NCBI GenBank assembly: GCA_036960485.1
Contig: JBALXS010000011.1
Location: forward strand, 1 to 64,000
Direction of reading: 5' to 3'
Length of the DNA: 64,000 bases
Origin: Rs1 sp036960485
GTDB taxonomy: Bacteria; Pseudomonadota; Gammaproteobacteria; Pseudomonadales; Balneatricaceae
The translations under genes were made by a program, and so were the position numbers. Every line of letters begins with the position of its first letter. Within the stretch, counting starts at the first letter, position 1. Below, piece after piece: positions 1 to 7,336 of the stretch. The notes under the pieces were generated by a model. It was not told where the DNA came from and did not search any database. It saw nothing but the letters and a program-made list of their open reading frames with translations.

Positions 1-22
1 GCTACATGAGTGTTTCATGTTG

Positions 23-313
23 CTATAGTACAACGTCACCTTCGAAAGCTTTGCCCCATACTAGGAGTTTATAGTCACGCAGATCAGGGGCATAATAGGG
101 ATCATTTTTAATAAGTTCTTCTGCATTACTAAAAGATTCAACTTCCATGATCCATAAGCCTCCAACAAATTTACCGTTTAGCTCTGGTCGCAAACCACCT
201 GCTATGAGAATATTCTTTTGGTTAGCTTGTAGATACGCGATATGAGCAGGCTCATACTGTAAGCGATGGGCTAGCATTCCTTCTTTGTCTGTGAAATAGG
301 CGATTAATCTCAT
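23..313 (-). CDS. YciI-family small protein
   Basis: This 96-residue protein has the size and pattern of the YciI (YCII/DGPF) family, a small alpha/beta ferredoxin-like fold. The N-terminal strand MRLIAYFTDK is followed by an H near residue 17 and by RPxH-like helices. The central segment GGLWIMEVESFSNAEEL and the run DPYYAP are typical of the family, where the conserved region lies near 'A..DPF'. Family members are soluble and mostly of unknown role; some act as small lyases or dehydrochlorinase-like enzymes. The ATG has a GAGGG ribosome-binding site 6 bases upstream. It lies just downstream of, and on the same strand as, the glutathione S-transferase gene (84-base gap), so the two may be cotranscribed. 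The family call is good; the substrate is unknown. Confidence 0.8.
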   Translation of the reverse strand: MRLIAYFTDKEGMLAHRLQYEPAHIAYLQANQKNILIAGGLRPELNGKFVGGLWIMEVESFSNAEELIKNDPYYAPDLRDYKLLVWGKAFEGDVVL

Positions 314-397
314 TGTAAACCCTCGATAATAAAAAATTGCATGGTATTTAATGTATCTCTGAATTTTTATAAATTAAAAATAGAGAGGGATGGTAAG

Positions 398-1024
398 CTA
401 CTGCCAAATAGAAATTTCTTCTTTTCTTAAAACGGCTTGAACTGCTGGTCGCTGCTCCATTCGCGCTGCGTGCAGCGTCCAATTTTTATACCTTCGCATA
501 TCTAATCCCAAACGATTACCCCACCTAAAAAGTACCAATAAATAGGGATCAGCTATCGAGTATTTGTCAGCAACAGCCCATTTTTTATGAGCTAGTTTGA
601 TATCGATCTGGTGATATGTTGCCTGTAGATTGAGCATCCCTTTATCTTTAATCGCCGCATAAGCGCTCACCTCATCAGTAAATCTCTCAGTCCTCCAACT
701 TTGTGCAATGATAGAAGCATGAATGCCAGACAACCAGTTCATCCACTCAATAGTGCGTGCGATACCTATGGGGTTACTTGGCAATATATCGCTATCAGAA
801 TACTGCAAAGCTAAATATATCATGATGGCCGCTGCTTCAGTTATTATTTCGCCGTCCACATCGAGTACAGGAATGCGACCTTTAGGGTTTATTTTCAAAT
901 GCTCTGCGCTTCTTGTTGAGCCATCCGTCGTTGATATCAACAACGTTTCATAGGGAACATTTAGCTCTTCTAACACGATGTGTGGCGCTAATGAACAAGA
1001 CCCAGGTGAGTAATATAAATTCAT
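398..1024 (-). CDS. glutathione S-transferase family protein
   Basis: This 208-residue cytosolic protein fits the GST family in length and layout. The N-terminal thioredoxin-like domain (about 1-80) starts MNLYYSPGSCSLAPHI, with the SPGSCS motif typical of bacterial beta-class GSTs. It continues with NPKGRIPVLDVDGEIITEAAAI, which holds the cis-Pro (VPVL-type) turn and the E/S glutathione-gamma-glutamyl site. The alpha-helical C-terminal domain (about 90-208) contains the N-capping-like run YSIADPYLLVLFRW. Its role would be conjugation or reduction of electrophiles with glutathione. It is divergent from the LysR gene at 1206 across a 181-base gap, the usual arrangement of a LysR regulator and its target. 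The natural substrate cannot be told. Confidence 0.9.
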   Translation of the reverse strand: MNLYYSPGSCSLAPHIVLEELNVPYETLLISTTDGSTRSAEHLKINPKGRIPVLDVDGEIITEAAAIMIYLALQYSDSDILPSNPIGIARTIEWMNWLSGIHASIIAQSWRTERFTDEVSAYAAIKDKGMLNLQATYHQIDIKLAHKKWAVADKYSIADPYLLVLFRWGNRLGLDMRRYKNWTLHAARMEQRPAVQAVLRKEEISIWQ

Positions 1025-1205
1025 GGTGTAAGTTTCTCGTAAAATTTTTGTAGGTGCTCATCTAAACAGTACAGATACGTCTCGCAATGTTTAACCGAGT
1101 AAGGGATTCATAACAAAATCTAATGCATGATTGTTTAATAACAATATAACTAGATATAATAACGAGGAAAAACAATATAATATGATGTGTGGATAAGTTT
1201 ATATT

Positions 1206-2168
1206 ATGGCTAAAAACAATGTTTCACTGAATGGCTTAAGAGCCTTTGAAGTGGCTGCTCGACAGCTAAGCTTTACTAGCGCAGCAAAAGAATTGAATAT
1301 CACTCAAGCTGCTGTTAGCCAACAAATTCGCCGGTTAGAAGAGCAAATTGGCGCTGAATTATTTCTGCGCAAACCCCGTGGCTTATCTCTATCCCCTGCT
1401 GGGCATAAATTAGCGGCAACAACGCGGGTCGCAATCGGCAGCATTGAGCAAACTATTGAGCAAATTTCAGATCGCGCAGCGAAAGGCCCATTGACAGTCT
1501 CGATGCTTGCGTCTTTTGCATCTCGCTGGCTAATTCCACGCTTATCTCGATTTCAAGAACTGCATCCCGGTATAGAAGTCCATATCCATACCTCTGATCT
1601 AAAGGCTGATTTTACGCACAGCGGAATAAATGCAGCCATCAGATTCATTGATAATAACAAATCGTCACTAGAGCCCATCGAAGCAGCTATATGCTGTGAA
1701 TTTATGATGCCTGATGCGCTGTGTTTGGTTTCCACCCCTCTATTAGCAAGATCGATTGATGAATCTATCGATAATTTATACCAGCAGAAACTGATTATCG
1801 ATGGCAGCCGCATTGATGGCCCTGAACCTCATGATTTTACGGCTCTAGCAACGCAAGATGCTCTAACTACTTTGAAAATTGATAGATCGAAAATTGATAT
1901 TATCAAGTTTGACCAAAGTGACAGTGTCATGATTGCCGTCCTCGCAGGACAAGGTACTGCATTCACTCGGTTATCTCTGTGTGCTGGAGATTTAGAAGCG
2001 GGAAGATTACAGATATTATTTAATTATTGTGAACCAATGAAATATGGGTATTCATTGGTGTATCCAAGTCATAGTTCTGATGACATCAAATTGAATACCT
2101 TTAAGCGATGGTTGCACTCAGAGACAGTCGTATTCAGAGAGCTATTATCAGAGGTTAACTCAATATAG
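1206..2168 (+). CDS. LysR-family transcriptional regulator (GcvA-like)
   Basis: This 320-residue regulator has an N-terminal winged helix-turn-helix (about 8-66). The motif LSFTSAAKELNITQAAVSQQ is followed by IRRLEEQIGAELFLRKPRGLSLSPAG. The rest (about 92-300) is a LysR substrate-binding domain starting LTVSMLASFASRWLIPRLSRF, which marks the GcvA/AmpR-like subgroup. It is transcribed away from the GST gene (398-1024), so that gene and perhaps the YciI gene are the likely targets; this is inference from divergent position. The ATG is immediately preceded by an AT-rich leader with only a weak ribosome-binding site. The ligand is unknown. Confidence 0.93.
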   Translation: MAKNNVSLNGLRAFEVAARQLSFTSAAKELNITQAAVSQQIRRLEEQIGAELFLRKPRGLSLSPAGHKLAATTRVAIGSIEQTIEQISDRAAKGPLTVSMLASFASRWLIPRLSRFQELHPGIEVHIHTSDLKADFTHSGINAAIRFIDNNKSSLEPIEAAICCEFMMPDALCLVSTPLLARSIDESIDNLYQQKLIIDGSRIDGPEPHDFTALATQDALTTLKIDRSKIDIIKFDQSDSVMIAVLAGQGTAFTRLSLCAGDLEAGRLQILFNYCEPMKYGYSLVYPSHSSDDIKLNTFKRWLHSETVVFRELLSEVNSI

Positions 2169-2302
2169 CCCTCTCCCCTAAGTCAATTCGTCCATGAATT
2201 CATAAACTATAAATCAACCTCTTCAGCTTAACTGCGCTTTTTGCTAGTGTAAACCAATGATCACTATGTTATTTTTATCGAGGTAGAGAGTAGGAGAATG
2301 GC

Positions 2303-2668
2303 ATGACATATGATGAATTCAATCAATTCTGCGCAGCGTTAAAAGAGACCACTCATGTTGTGCAATGGGGAAACTCTGATGTGTGGAAAGTAGGCGGTAA
2401 AGTATTTGCAGTCGCAGGTTGGGCAAAGGATAAGCAACCGGCATATACTTTTAAAACCTCAGACCAAAATTTTGATTTTTTAGGTGAGTGCGATGGTTAC
2501 CGGCCTGCACCTTACTTGGCGAGCCGTGGGCTGAAATGGATTCAGCAAACGGATGGCTGTGTAGAAAAGAATGAAGCATTGCAATATTATATCACTGAAT
2601 CCTATCGTATTGTTTCCCTTGGTTTAACCAAGAAGAAGCAAAAAGAGCTAGGTTTGAATCAGCAGTAA
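2303..2668 (+). CDS. MmcQ/YjbR family protein
   Basis: This 121-residue protein matches the MmcQ/YjbR family (a CyaY-like fold with a proposed DNA-binding role). It opens with MTYDEFNQFCAALKETTHVVQWGNSDVWKVGGKVFA, whose W(G/g)...D.W.V.GK.FA pattern is the family signature. It continues with a YTFKTS segment, PAPYLASRGLKWI, and a final helix with LxxKKQKELG, corresponding to the family's 'Y.LV...PK' end. The length is standard. The ATG is preceded by GGAG at a suitable distance. It stands alone, 135 bases after the LysR gene. Biochemical function is not established for most members. Confidence 0.88.
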   Translation: MTYDEFNQFCAALKETTHVVQWGNSDVWKVGGKVFAVAGWAKDKQPAYTFKTSDQNFDFLGECDGYRPAPYLASRGLKWIQQTDGCVEKNEALQYYITESYRIVSLGLTKKKQKELGLNQQ

Positions 2669-2727
2669 ACCGTTAAAAGTTTTGAGCTAAAAGCTCAAGC
2701 ATCATCAGAACACAGTAGAGGTTATCA

Positions 2728-3129
2728 ATGACGGAGTCCGTCGAGTTTATTGCAAAGAGTCGATTTTCATTTAAAACACTGATTGCTATATTGGTTTTAT
2801 TAGCAGTACTTGAGTATTACTTACAAATGTCATCACTGGGTAAAAATGTTGGTAATGTGCTACTTGTCGGTATCAGCATTAGTTACTTTTTTTATCGCTA
2901 CAACCTCTTAAAAGTGATTATTACACCACAACAAATTAGCTATGGTTATCGCAAAAGTGCGATGCAAGTGATTGACAGAGAAGGCTGTCTATTTGAGCTA
3001 GAAAGTAGCAAAGATACCAAAGATGCGAGCTATATCACTGCCATTACCAGTGCTGAATCTCGCTATAAAATCCCATTGCGCGGCTTTAACAGCCTACAAA
3101 AAGCTAATATTATTAATAGCCTACAGTGA
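2728..3129 (+). CDS. small two-TM membrane protein, PH-like C-terminus
   Basis: I do not recognise a named family. The 133-residue product has two hydrophobic segments (about residues 15-35, FKTLIAILVLLAVLEYYL, and 43-62, VLLVGISISYFFYRYNLL). A soluble tail follows that begins VIITPQQISYGYR and alternates beta-like stretches, resembling the PH-like domains found after two membrane helices in many small bacterial proteins. It would sit in the inner membrane with the tail in the cytoplasm. It begins 59 bases after the YjbR gene, so the two may share a transcript. The ATG follows GAGG. The PH-like assignment is inference from pattern only. Confidence 0.6.
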   Translation: MTESVEFIAKSRFSFKTLIAILVLLAVLEYYLQMSSLGKNVGNVLLVGISISYFFYRYNLLKVIITPQQISYGYRKSAMQVIDREGCLFELESSKDTKDASYITAITSAESRYKIPLRGFNSLQKANIINSLQ

Positions 3130-3193
3130 TGGTAGGGTTTCAAAAAACTACAAGCGACAAGTTTCATCCATTTAAACGAATAAATAAATGGGT

Positions 3194-3470
3194 TATTCTA
3201 CTTCATCTATAGAAAGCATTTCACCATCAGCTAGATCAGTAAAGACACCCTTGTAAGCTTTTTCAAGAGAGCTTTTCCATGCGGAAAAACGGCTAAAAAG
3301 AGTTTTTTTCTACGAGCACTCTTTTAACAGACTGGACATTTATTGACAAGATTTTCAGGCCATCGCTTTTAAACAAACCTTCTTTTCTAATAGAAGCTAG
3401 AGCTCCTGTAATCAGCGTTTCTCTAGCTTTTTAAGCTTATTTTGAAATTCTTCGATACAACCAAATTATT
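3194..3470 (-). pseudogene. possible decayed coding remnant, unidentified
   Basis: The 450-base gap between 3129 and 3581 has no intact gene. On the minus strand two reading frames look coding-like in succession: one reads LITGALASIRKEGLFKSDGL, then SVKRVLVEKNSF and a stop; the next frame continues as AWKSSLEKAYKGVFTDLADG and ends EMLSIDEVE at a TAA (3194-3196). This looks like one small gene broken by a frameshift and stops. I cannot name the family; a small antitoxin-like or DNA-binding protein is possible. Confidence 0.3.
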
Positions 3471-3580
3471 GAGTGCCTAGTGATCTTTTATTTCAATTAT
3501 TTTTGTAAACTATTAATATGCATCACTTTTACTTACTAATATAATTTTTAGAAATATAAATCACACCCAAGGAGAACGTT

Positions 3581-4030
3581 TTGCCCGATATTAACTTTAG
3601 TGTTGTTGGTTATTCACAATCAGCAACTCAAATGGCCGTAAAGGCACGTGATTTTACTATGATAATTGATGAGCCACCGGCATTGGGAGGCGCAGATACA
3701 GGGCCTAATCCTGTCGAGTACGTGTTGAGTGCCATCGTCGGTTGCCTCAATGTAACTGGTCATATAGTGGCTAAAGAAATGGGGTTAACGATTAACAGTT
3801 TAGAAATAACAGCGAATGGCGATATTAATCCCGAATTATTATTTGGCAAATCAGAAAAAGATCGAGCAGGCTTTAAAGGCATTAATATAGAATTTCGGGT
3901 CGATGCACAAGCGGATCAAGAAACCTTAGATAGCTGGTTAAGCCAAGTAAAAATTCGCTGCCCAGTTTCAGATAATTTAGCTAATACTACGCCACTCTCG
4001 ATCGCCCTTAATATCGTTGAACCGGCTTAG
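3581..4030 (+). CDS. OsmC/Ohr family protein
   Basis: The 149-residue product is an OsmC-like protein. The two cysteines expected in peroxidatic members are present, in SAIVGCLNVTGHIV (about residue 51) and in VKIRCPVSDNLANTTPL (about residue 129). The GPNPVEYVLSAI run is the family's 'GP.P.E.ll.al..C' motif. These proteins reduce organic hydroperoxides or handle sulfur compounds in the cytoplasm. A TTG start is chosen: AAGGAG ends 6 bases before it, and translation from the TTG gives the whole family domain (MPDINFSVVGYS), while the next ATG would remove the first strand. It is a single-gene unit. Confidence 0.87.
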   Translation: MPDINFSVVGYSQSATQMAVKARDFTMIIDEPPALGGADTGPNPVEYVLSAIVGCLNVTGHIVAKEMGLTINSLEITANGDINPELLFGKSEKDRAGFKGINIEFRVDAQADQETLDSWLSQVKIRCPVSDNLANTTPLSIALNIVEPA

Positions 4031-4120
4031 GAATACACGTAGATGACTATTTCAGGTTAACAAGTGTTAGCTCTTTAGCTTATCGATGGGTGGTTATCTG
4101 CTGTGAATAAGAAGTGACTT

Positions 4121-4149
4121 GCCAGCAAGCAATAGCTACTGGCAAGGTA
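4121..4149. terminator. stem-loop downstream of osmC-like gene
   Basis: CTTGCCAG and CTGGCAAG form an 8-bp perfect stem around a 13-base loop, about 90 bases after the osmC-like stop codon. There is no T-tract on either side, so factor-independent termination is uncertain; it may only be an RNA-stabilising hairpin. Confidence 0.35.
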
Positions 4150-4200
4150 ACGTCAATCAGTTAAAGGGCAATAACTAAATCACAGCGCCATGATCTTATA

Positions 4201-4380
4201 TATTACGATTTTTCAGTCAATGGCGGGATTTGGTATTTATCGGGTCATGACGCAGTTCTGTTAGTTACAGTTGAAGACATGGAGCGTGGTTTAATTGATG
4301 CGAACCAAGGGGGCCATGTTTTTAAAAAGCGCGTTGGGCTTGCTGGAAAAGGCAAAAGGAAAGACTTAGCTCACGAGCCA
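4201..4380 (+). pseudogene. truncated HigB/RelE-type toxin remnant
   Basis: An open frame without a start codon (open from 4165 to a TGA at 4405) contains VTVEDMERGLIDANQGGHVF followed by KKRVGLAGKGKRK. This matches the conserved core of the RelE-like toxin family PF06296 (typical core: AVEEMERGLxDAxLGGxxxKKRxxxxGxGKxGGYR). The N-terminal third does not match (YYDFSVNGGIWYLSGHD), and the downstream half with GYRTxxA and the final aromatic strand is gone. The remnant runs straight into the 3' end of the SDR gene. No antitoxin gene is recognisable nearby. This is a relic of a type II toxin-antitoxin or prophage-type locus, not a functional toxin. Confidence 0.7.
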
Positions 4381-4381
4381 C

Positions 4382-5101
4382 TTAAGGCTGTTGGCGCGTT
4401 GCTGTGATTACAACATCACGAATGTTAATGTTTTGCGCTTGTGAATACATAAATACAGCTGTTCTTGCAATATCATCAGCGACTAGTACACCGCCCATTG
4501 CCTCTTTCCAACCTTGGTATCCATCAATAATTTCCTGTGAAGTAGTATGGCCCAGCAATTCTGTTTCTACGGCTCCCGGACAGATTGTCATCACGCGTAC
4601 ATTACTGTCGGCAACTTCTTCACGTACGTTTTCACTGATTGCAGAAACAGCAAACTTGGTTCCCACATATGCGGCGTGATTGGCAAAAGATTTTTTACCT
4701 GCGATGGAGCTAACATTAATGATAGTACCGCCTTGGCGGGCTTTCATCGCAGGCAATACTGCTTGCATGCCATTTAACAAAGCCAGCACGTTAAGATCGT
4801 ACATGTTTTGCCATTGGGCAGGATCTTGCTGATCAATCTGACCCAACTGCATTAAACCGGCGTTATTGATCAAGCAATCAGTCGGCCCATATTGCGCTTG
4901 GGCCTCACTGATTGCCGCTTTCAATGCGAGTGTATCTGTGACATCGACAGCGCGGCATAGAGTGTTATCCAGATTAAGTGCGAGCATTTTATCGAGTCTT
5001 CTCGCGATTAATAATAACGGATGCCCTTCTTTTGAAAAATGCTGCGCTAATGACGCACCAATGCCTGAACTTGCGCCTGTAATTACGATTAATTTTTTCA
5101 T
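4382..5101 (-). CDS. SDR-family NAD(P)-dependent oxidoreductase
   Basis: This 239-residue classical short-chain dehydrogenase/reductase has the cofactor motif TGASSGIG (residues 8-15), NNAG (about 79-82), the catalytic Ser in INVSSIAGK (about 131), and the YVGTK active site (Tyr about 145, Lys 149). A cytosolic NAD(P)H-linked oxidation or reduction of an alcohol or ketone is expected. The run CPGAVETELLGHTTSQEI is typical of the YdfG/serine-dehydrogenase-like subgroup. It is divergent from the LysR gene at 5293 (191-base gap), which probably regulates it. The substrate is not predictable. The 3' end abuts the toxin remnant. Confidence 0.93.
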   Translation of the reverse strand: MKKLIVITGASSGIGASLAQHFSKEGHPLLLIARRLDKMLALNLDNTLCRAVDVTDTLALKAAISEAQAQYGPTDCLINNAGLMQLGQIDQQDPAQWQNMYDLNVLALLNGMQAVLPAMKARQGGTIINVSSIAGKKSFANHAAYVGTKFAVSAISENVREEVADSNVRVMTICPGAVETELLGHTTSQEIIDGYQGWKEAMGGVLVADDIARTAVFMYSQAQNINIRDVVITATRQQP

Positions 5102-5292
5102 TATGTGCCTCTATTAGTAAGTTTCAATGGGTTATTTACCTGATGAATTAAATGATAAAGCTAATTGATTTGATGATATATAGCGCTTAATTCACATCTT
5201 TGTTGTCTAATAGTTACCAATGGTGCTTGGCTGGCGATTCGTGTTAAATGGCTCTGGTTGCTGGTTAATAAATAATGGGGTAAGAGAGAATC

Positions 5293-6189
5293 ATGAAAAA
5301 ACAAATCAACCTTGCTGACATAAGGACCTTTGTTGTTTTAGCTGAACAGGGGAGCTTTACGAAAGCCGCTGAGAAATTAATGTGTTCACGATCTCATATT
5401 TCTAAACAGCTGGCGCAATTAGAAGCGCGATTAGGTGTTAGTTTACTCATTAGAACCACTCGAACACAGCATTTAACACCTCAAGGTGAAGTGTTTTTTG
5501 AGCGCTGTGAACGTTCACTAAAAGGCATAAATCATGCAGTAGAAAGTGTTTTAGAAGATGCAGACGTGCTGTCAGGTAGTATTAAAATCAACTGTGTTGG
5601 AGGGCAGCTAGGAGAAGAAGTGATCGCTAAACTGGTGAACGATTTCATGCTCGAATATCCAGATATCGATATTGAATTAGATTTTTCAAGTAGGCGTGTT
5701 GATCTTATCGCTGGTGAATTTGATTTTGTTTTTCGTATGGGCGCCTTACCAGATTCGTCCTTAATGGCGAGAAAGCTAACGGATATAAAAATTGGCATCT
5801 ATGCTAGCCCTACTTATCTCGCTAAACATGGCGAACTTAAAGAGCCCAAAGATTTATTACAACATAAGTGCATAGCGGGCAGTATGCGACACTGGCATTT
5901 TTTACAAAATAAATCGGACAAGAAATACGATCTTTTAGTTAACGCTAATCTTACTTGTAAAAATGGCAGAGTGATGATTATGTCAGCATCATTAGGCAAT
6001 GGCATTATTAGGGTACCAGAGTTTTATTGCCGACAAGCGATTAAGGAAGGCAAGTTAGTAGCACTCTTTGATGATTGGGCAATCGAATCCACGCCGCTTT
6101 ATTTAGTTTATGTGCAAGACAAGCACTGCGCTATGCGCTTGCGCGTTTTCAAGGAGTTTGTGATGGCGAATTTCTGTGAGTATATGTAG
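5293..6189 (+). CDS. LysR-family transcriptional regulator
   Basis: The 298-residue product has the LysR wHTH at about residues 5-63 (LAEQGSFTKAAEKLMCSRSH, then ISKQLAQLEARLGVSLLIRT) and a substrate-binding domain from about 92 on (GSIKINCVGGQLGEEV). The run RVDLIAGEFDFVFRMGALPDSS is the signature of the CrgA/AaeR-like subgroup. It is divergent from the SDR gene, as is common for LysR regulators of reductases. The ATG follows an AGAGAGA purine run. The ligand is unknown. Confidence 0.93.
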   Translation: MKKQINLADIRTFVVLAEQGSFTKAAEKLMCSRSHISKQLAQLEARLGVSLLIRTTRTQHLTPQGEVFFERCERSLKGINHAVESVLEDADVLSGSIKINCVGGQLGEEVIAKLVNDFMLEYPDIDIELDFSSRRVDLIAGEFDFVFRMGALPDSSLMARKLTDIKIGIYASPTYLAKHGELKEPKDLLQHKCIAGSMRHWHFLQNKSDKKYDLLVNANLTCKNGRVMIMSASLGNGIIRVPEFYCRQAIKEGKLVALFDDWAIESTPLYLVYVQDKHCAMRLRVFKEFVMANFCEYM

Positions 6190-6217
6190 CTTAAGTTGTA
6201 AGGTTATCCTATAGCTC

Positions 6218-6284
6218 ACGATCAATTTACTCTGACCCATCGATCGCGATCAATTCACTGTGACCCCATATCAAAATCAAAAGA
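6218..6284. repeat. short dispersed repeat (copy A)
   Basis: ACGATCAATTTACTCTGACC followed by a CATCGATC core, then a second GATCAATTCACTGTGACCCC. The same words recur at 13543-13575 (inverted) and 14231-14260 (direct). Such 'gggtcagagtaaattgat' words are common as multi-copy intergenic sequences in gammaproteobacterial genomes, often near transposase genes; the latter is general knowledge, not shown here. It lies directly downstream of both the LysR gene and the HD-GYP gene, in a convergent gap of 97 bases. Confidence 0.6.
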
Positions 6285-6286
6285 TA

Positions 6287-7321
6287 TTATCGTGCTGTAG
6301 ATTCATCATATTCTTCTTTAATAGCGAGTATTGCTGGCAACACTTCATTAAATATCGATACAAGCTTAGGATCAAAGTGGCTACCTGAACCTTCATTAAT
6401 AAATTTTACAGCATCCTCAACCGACCAAGCTTTTTTATAAGGCCTTTGCGTAGTCAATGCATCAAACACATCTGCTATCATTATGACACGAGCTGAAATA
6501 GGAATATCTTCTCCTTTTAGGTTTTGTGGGTAACCTGAACCATCCCATTTCTCGTGATGAGCCAAAGCGATTTCTTTAGCTGTCATCAAAATTTCAGAAT
6601 CATTTTTACCTATTATCTCGACACCAAACTCAGGATGCTTACGCATGATCTCCCACTCTTCATCTGTAAGCTTTCCAGGTTTTAATAAGATATGATCAGG
6701 TATGCCTATTTTACCAATGTCGTGCATCGGTGCCGCATTAAAAATCAAATCTACCCAAGCATCACCATAACCTAATTTTTCGGCAATTAGGCGAGAGTAG
6801 TGACTCATACGAATTACATGTAATCCAGTTTCATTATCTTTGAATTCAGCTGCACGACCTAACCTGCGCACAATTTGCAAGCGAGTTTCTAGTAATTCTT
6901 TCGTGCGTATTTTAACCTTATGCTCTAGCGCTAAGTTTTGATCATATAGAGCAAGGTGAGTATGAACTCTGGCCTCCACAATAGCAGGACTGAAAGGCTT
7001 AGTAATATAATCTACTGCTCCTAGTTCAAGCCCCACTTTTTCATCTTCAGTTTGGTTTTTAGCGGTGATGAATATGACAGGAATATTGGATGTTAAGGGA
7101 TTTTTTTTCAACTGACGGCAAACTTCATAACCGTCAATACCAGGCATCATGATATCCAAAAGTATCATAGATGGACGGGGTTCCGATTGAGCTATTTTAA
7201 GGGCTTTTTCACCATTAAGCGCTGCCTTCACCTTATATTCAGACCTCAAAACACCACTCAATATATCGATATTTTCAGGGGTATCATCAACAACTAATAT
7301 TGTTTTTTTCATACTATTCAT
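6287..7321 (-). CDS. REC-HD-GYP response regulator (c-di-GMP phosphodiesterase type)
   Basis: The 344-residue product has an N-terminal receiver domain (1-120; phospho-acceptor Asp56 in MILLDIMMP, Lys108 in TKPF). An HD-GYP domain follows (about 150-335), with HDIGKIGIPD at 200-209, a second His in RKHPEFG, and HHEKWDGSGYP at 255-265, so the metal-binding and GYP residues are present. It should hydrolyse cyclic di-GMP in a phosphorylation-controlled way. It is the last gene of the stressosome-like operon, 15 bases after the hybrid kinase, its presumed phosphodonor partner. GAGGAG lies 3 bases before the first ATG and 12 before a second ATG (codon 4), so the start may be either. Confidence 0.93.
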   Translation of the reverse strand: MNSMKKTILVVDDTPENIDILSGVLRSEYKVKAALNGEKALKIAQSEPRPSMILLDIMMPGIDGYEVCRQLKKNPLTSNIPVIFITAKNQTEDEKVGLELGAVDYITKPFSPAIVEARVHTHLALYDQNLALEHKVKIRTKELLETRLQIVRRLGRAAEFKDNETGLHVIRMSHYSRLIAEKLGYGDAWVDLIFNAAPMHDIGKIGIPDHILLKPGKLTDEEWEIMRKHPEFGVEIIGKNDSEILMTAKEIALAHHEKWDGSGYPQNLKGEDIPISARVIMIADVFDALTTQRPYKKAWSVEDAVKFINEGSGSHFDPKLVSIFNEVLPAILAIKEEYDESTAR

Positions 7322-7336
7322 ATACTCCTCATTATA

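Noticed and set aside
4121..4149. Strong factor-independent terminator
   Set aside because: The stem lacks a T-tract, so it is listed only as a weak stem-loop.
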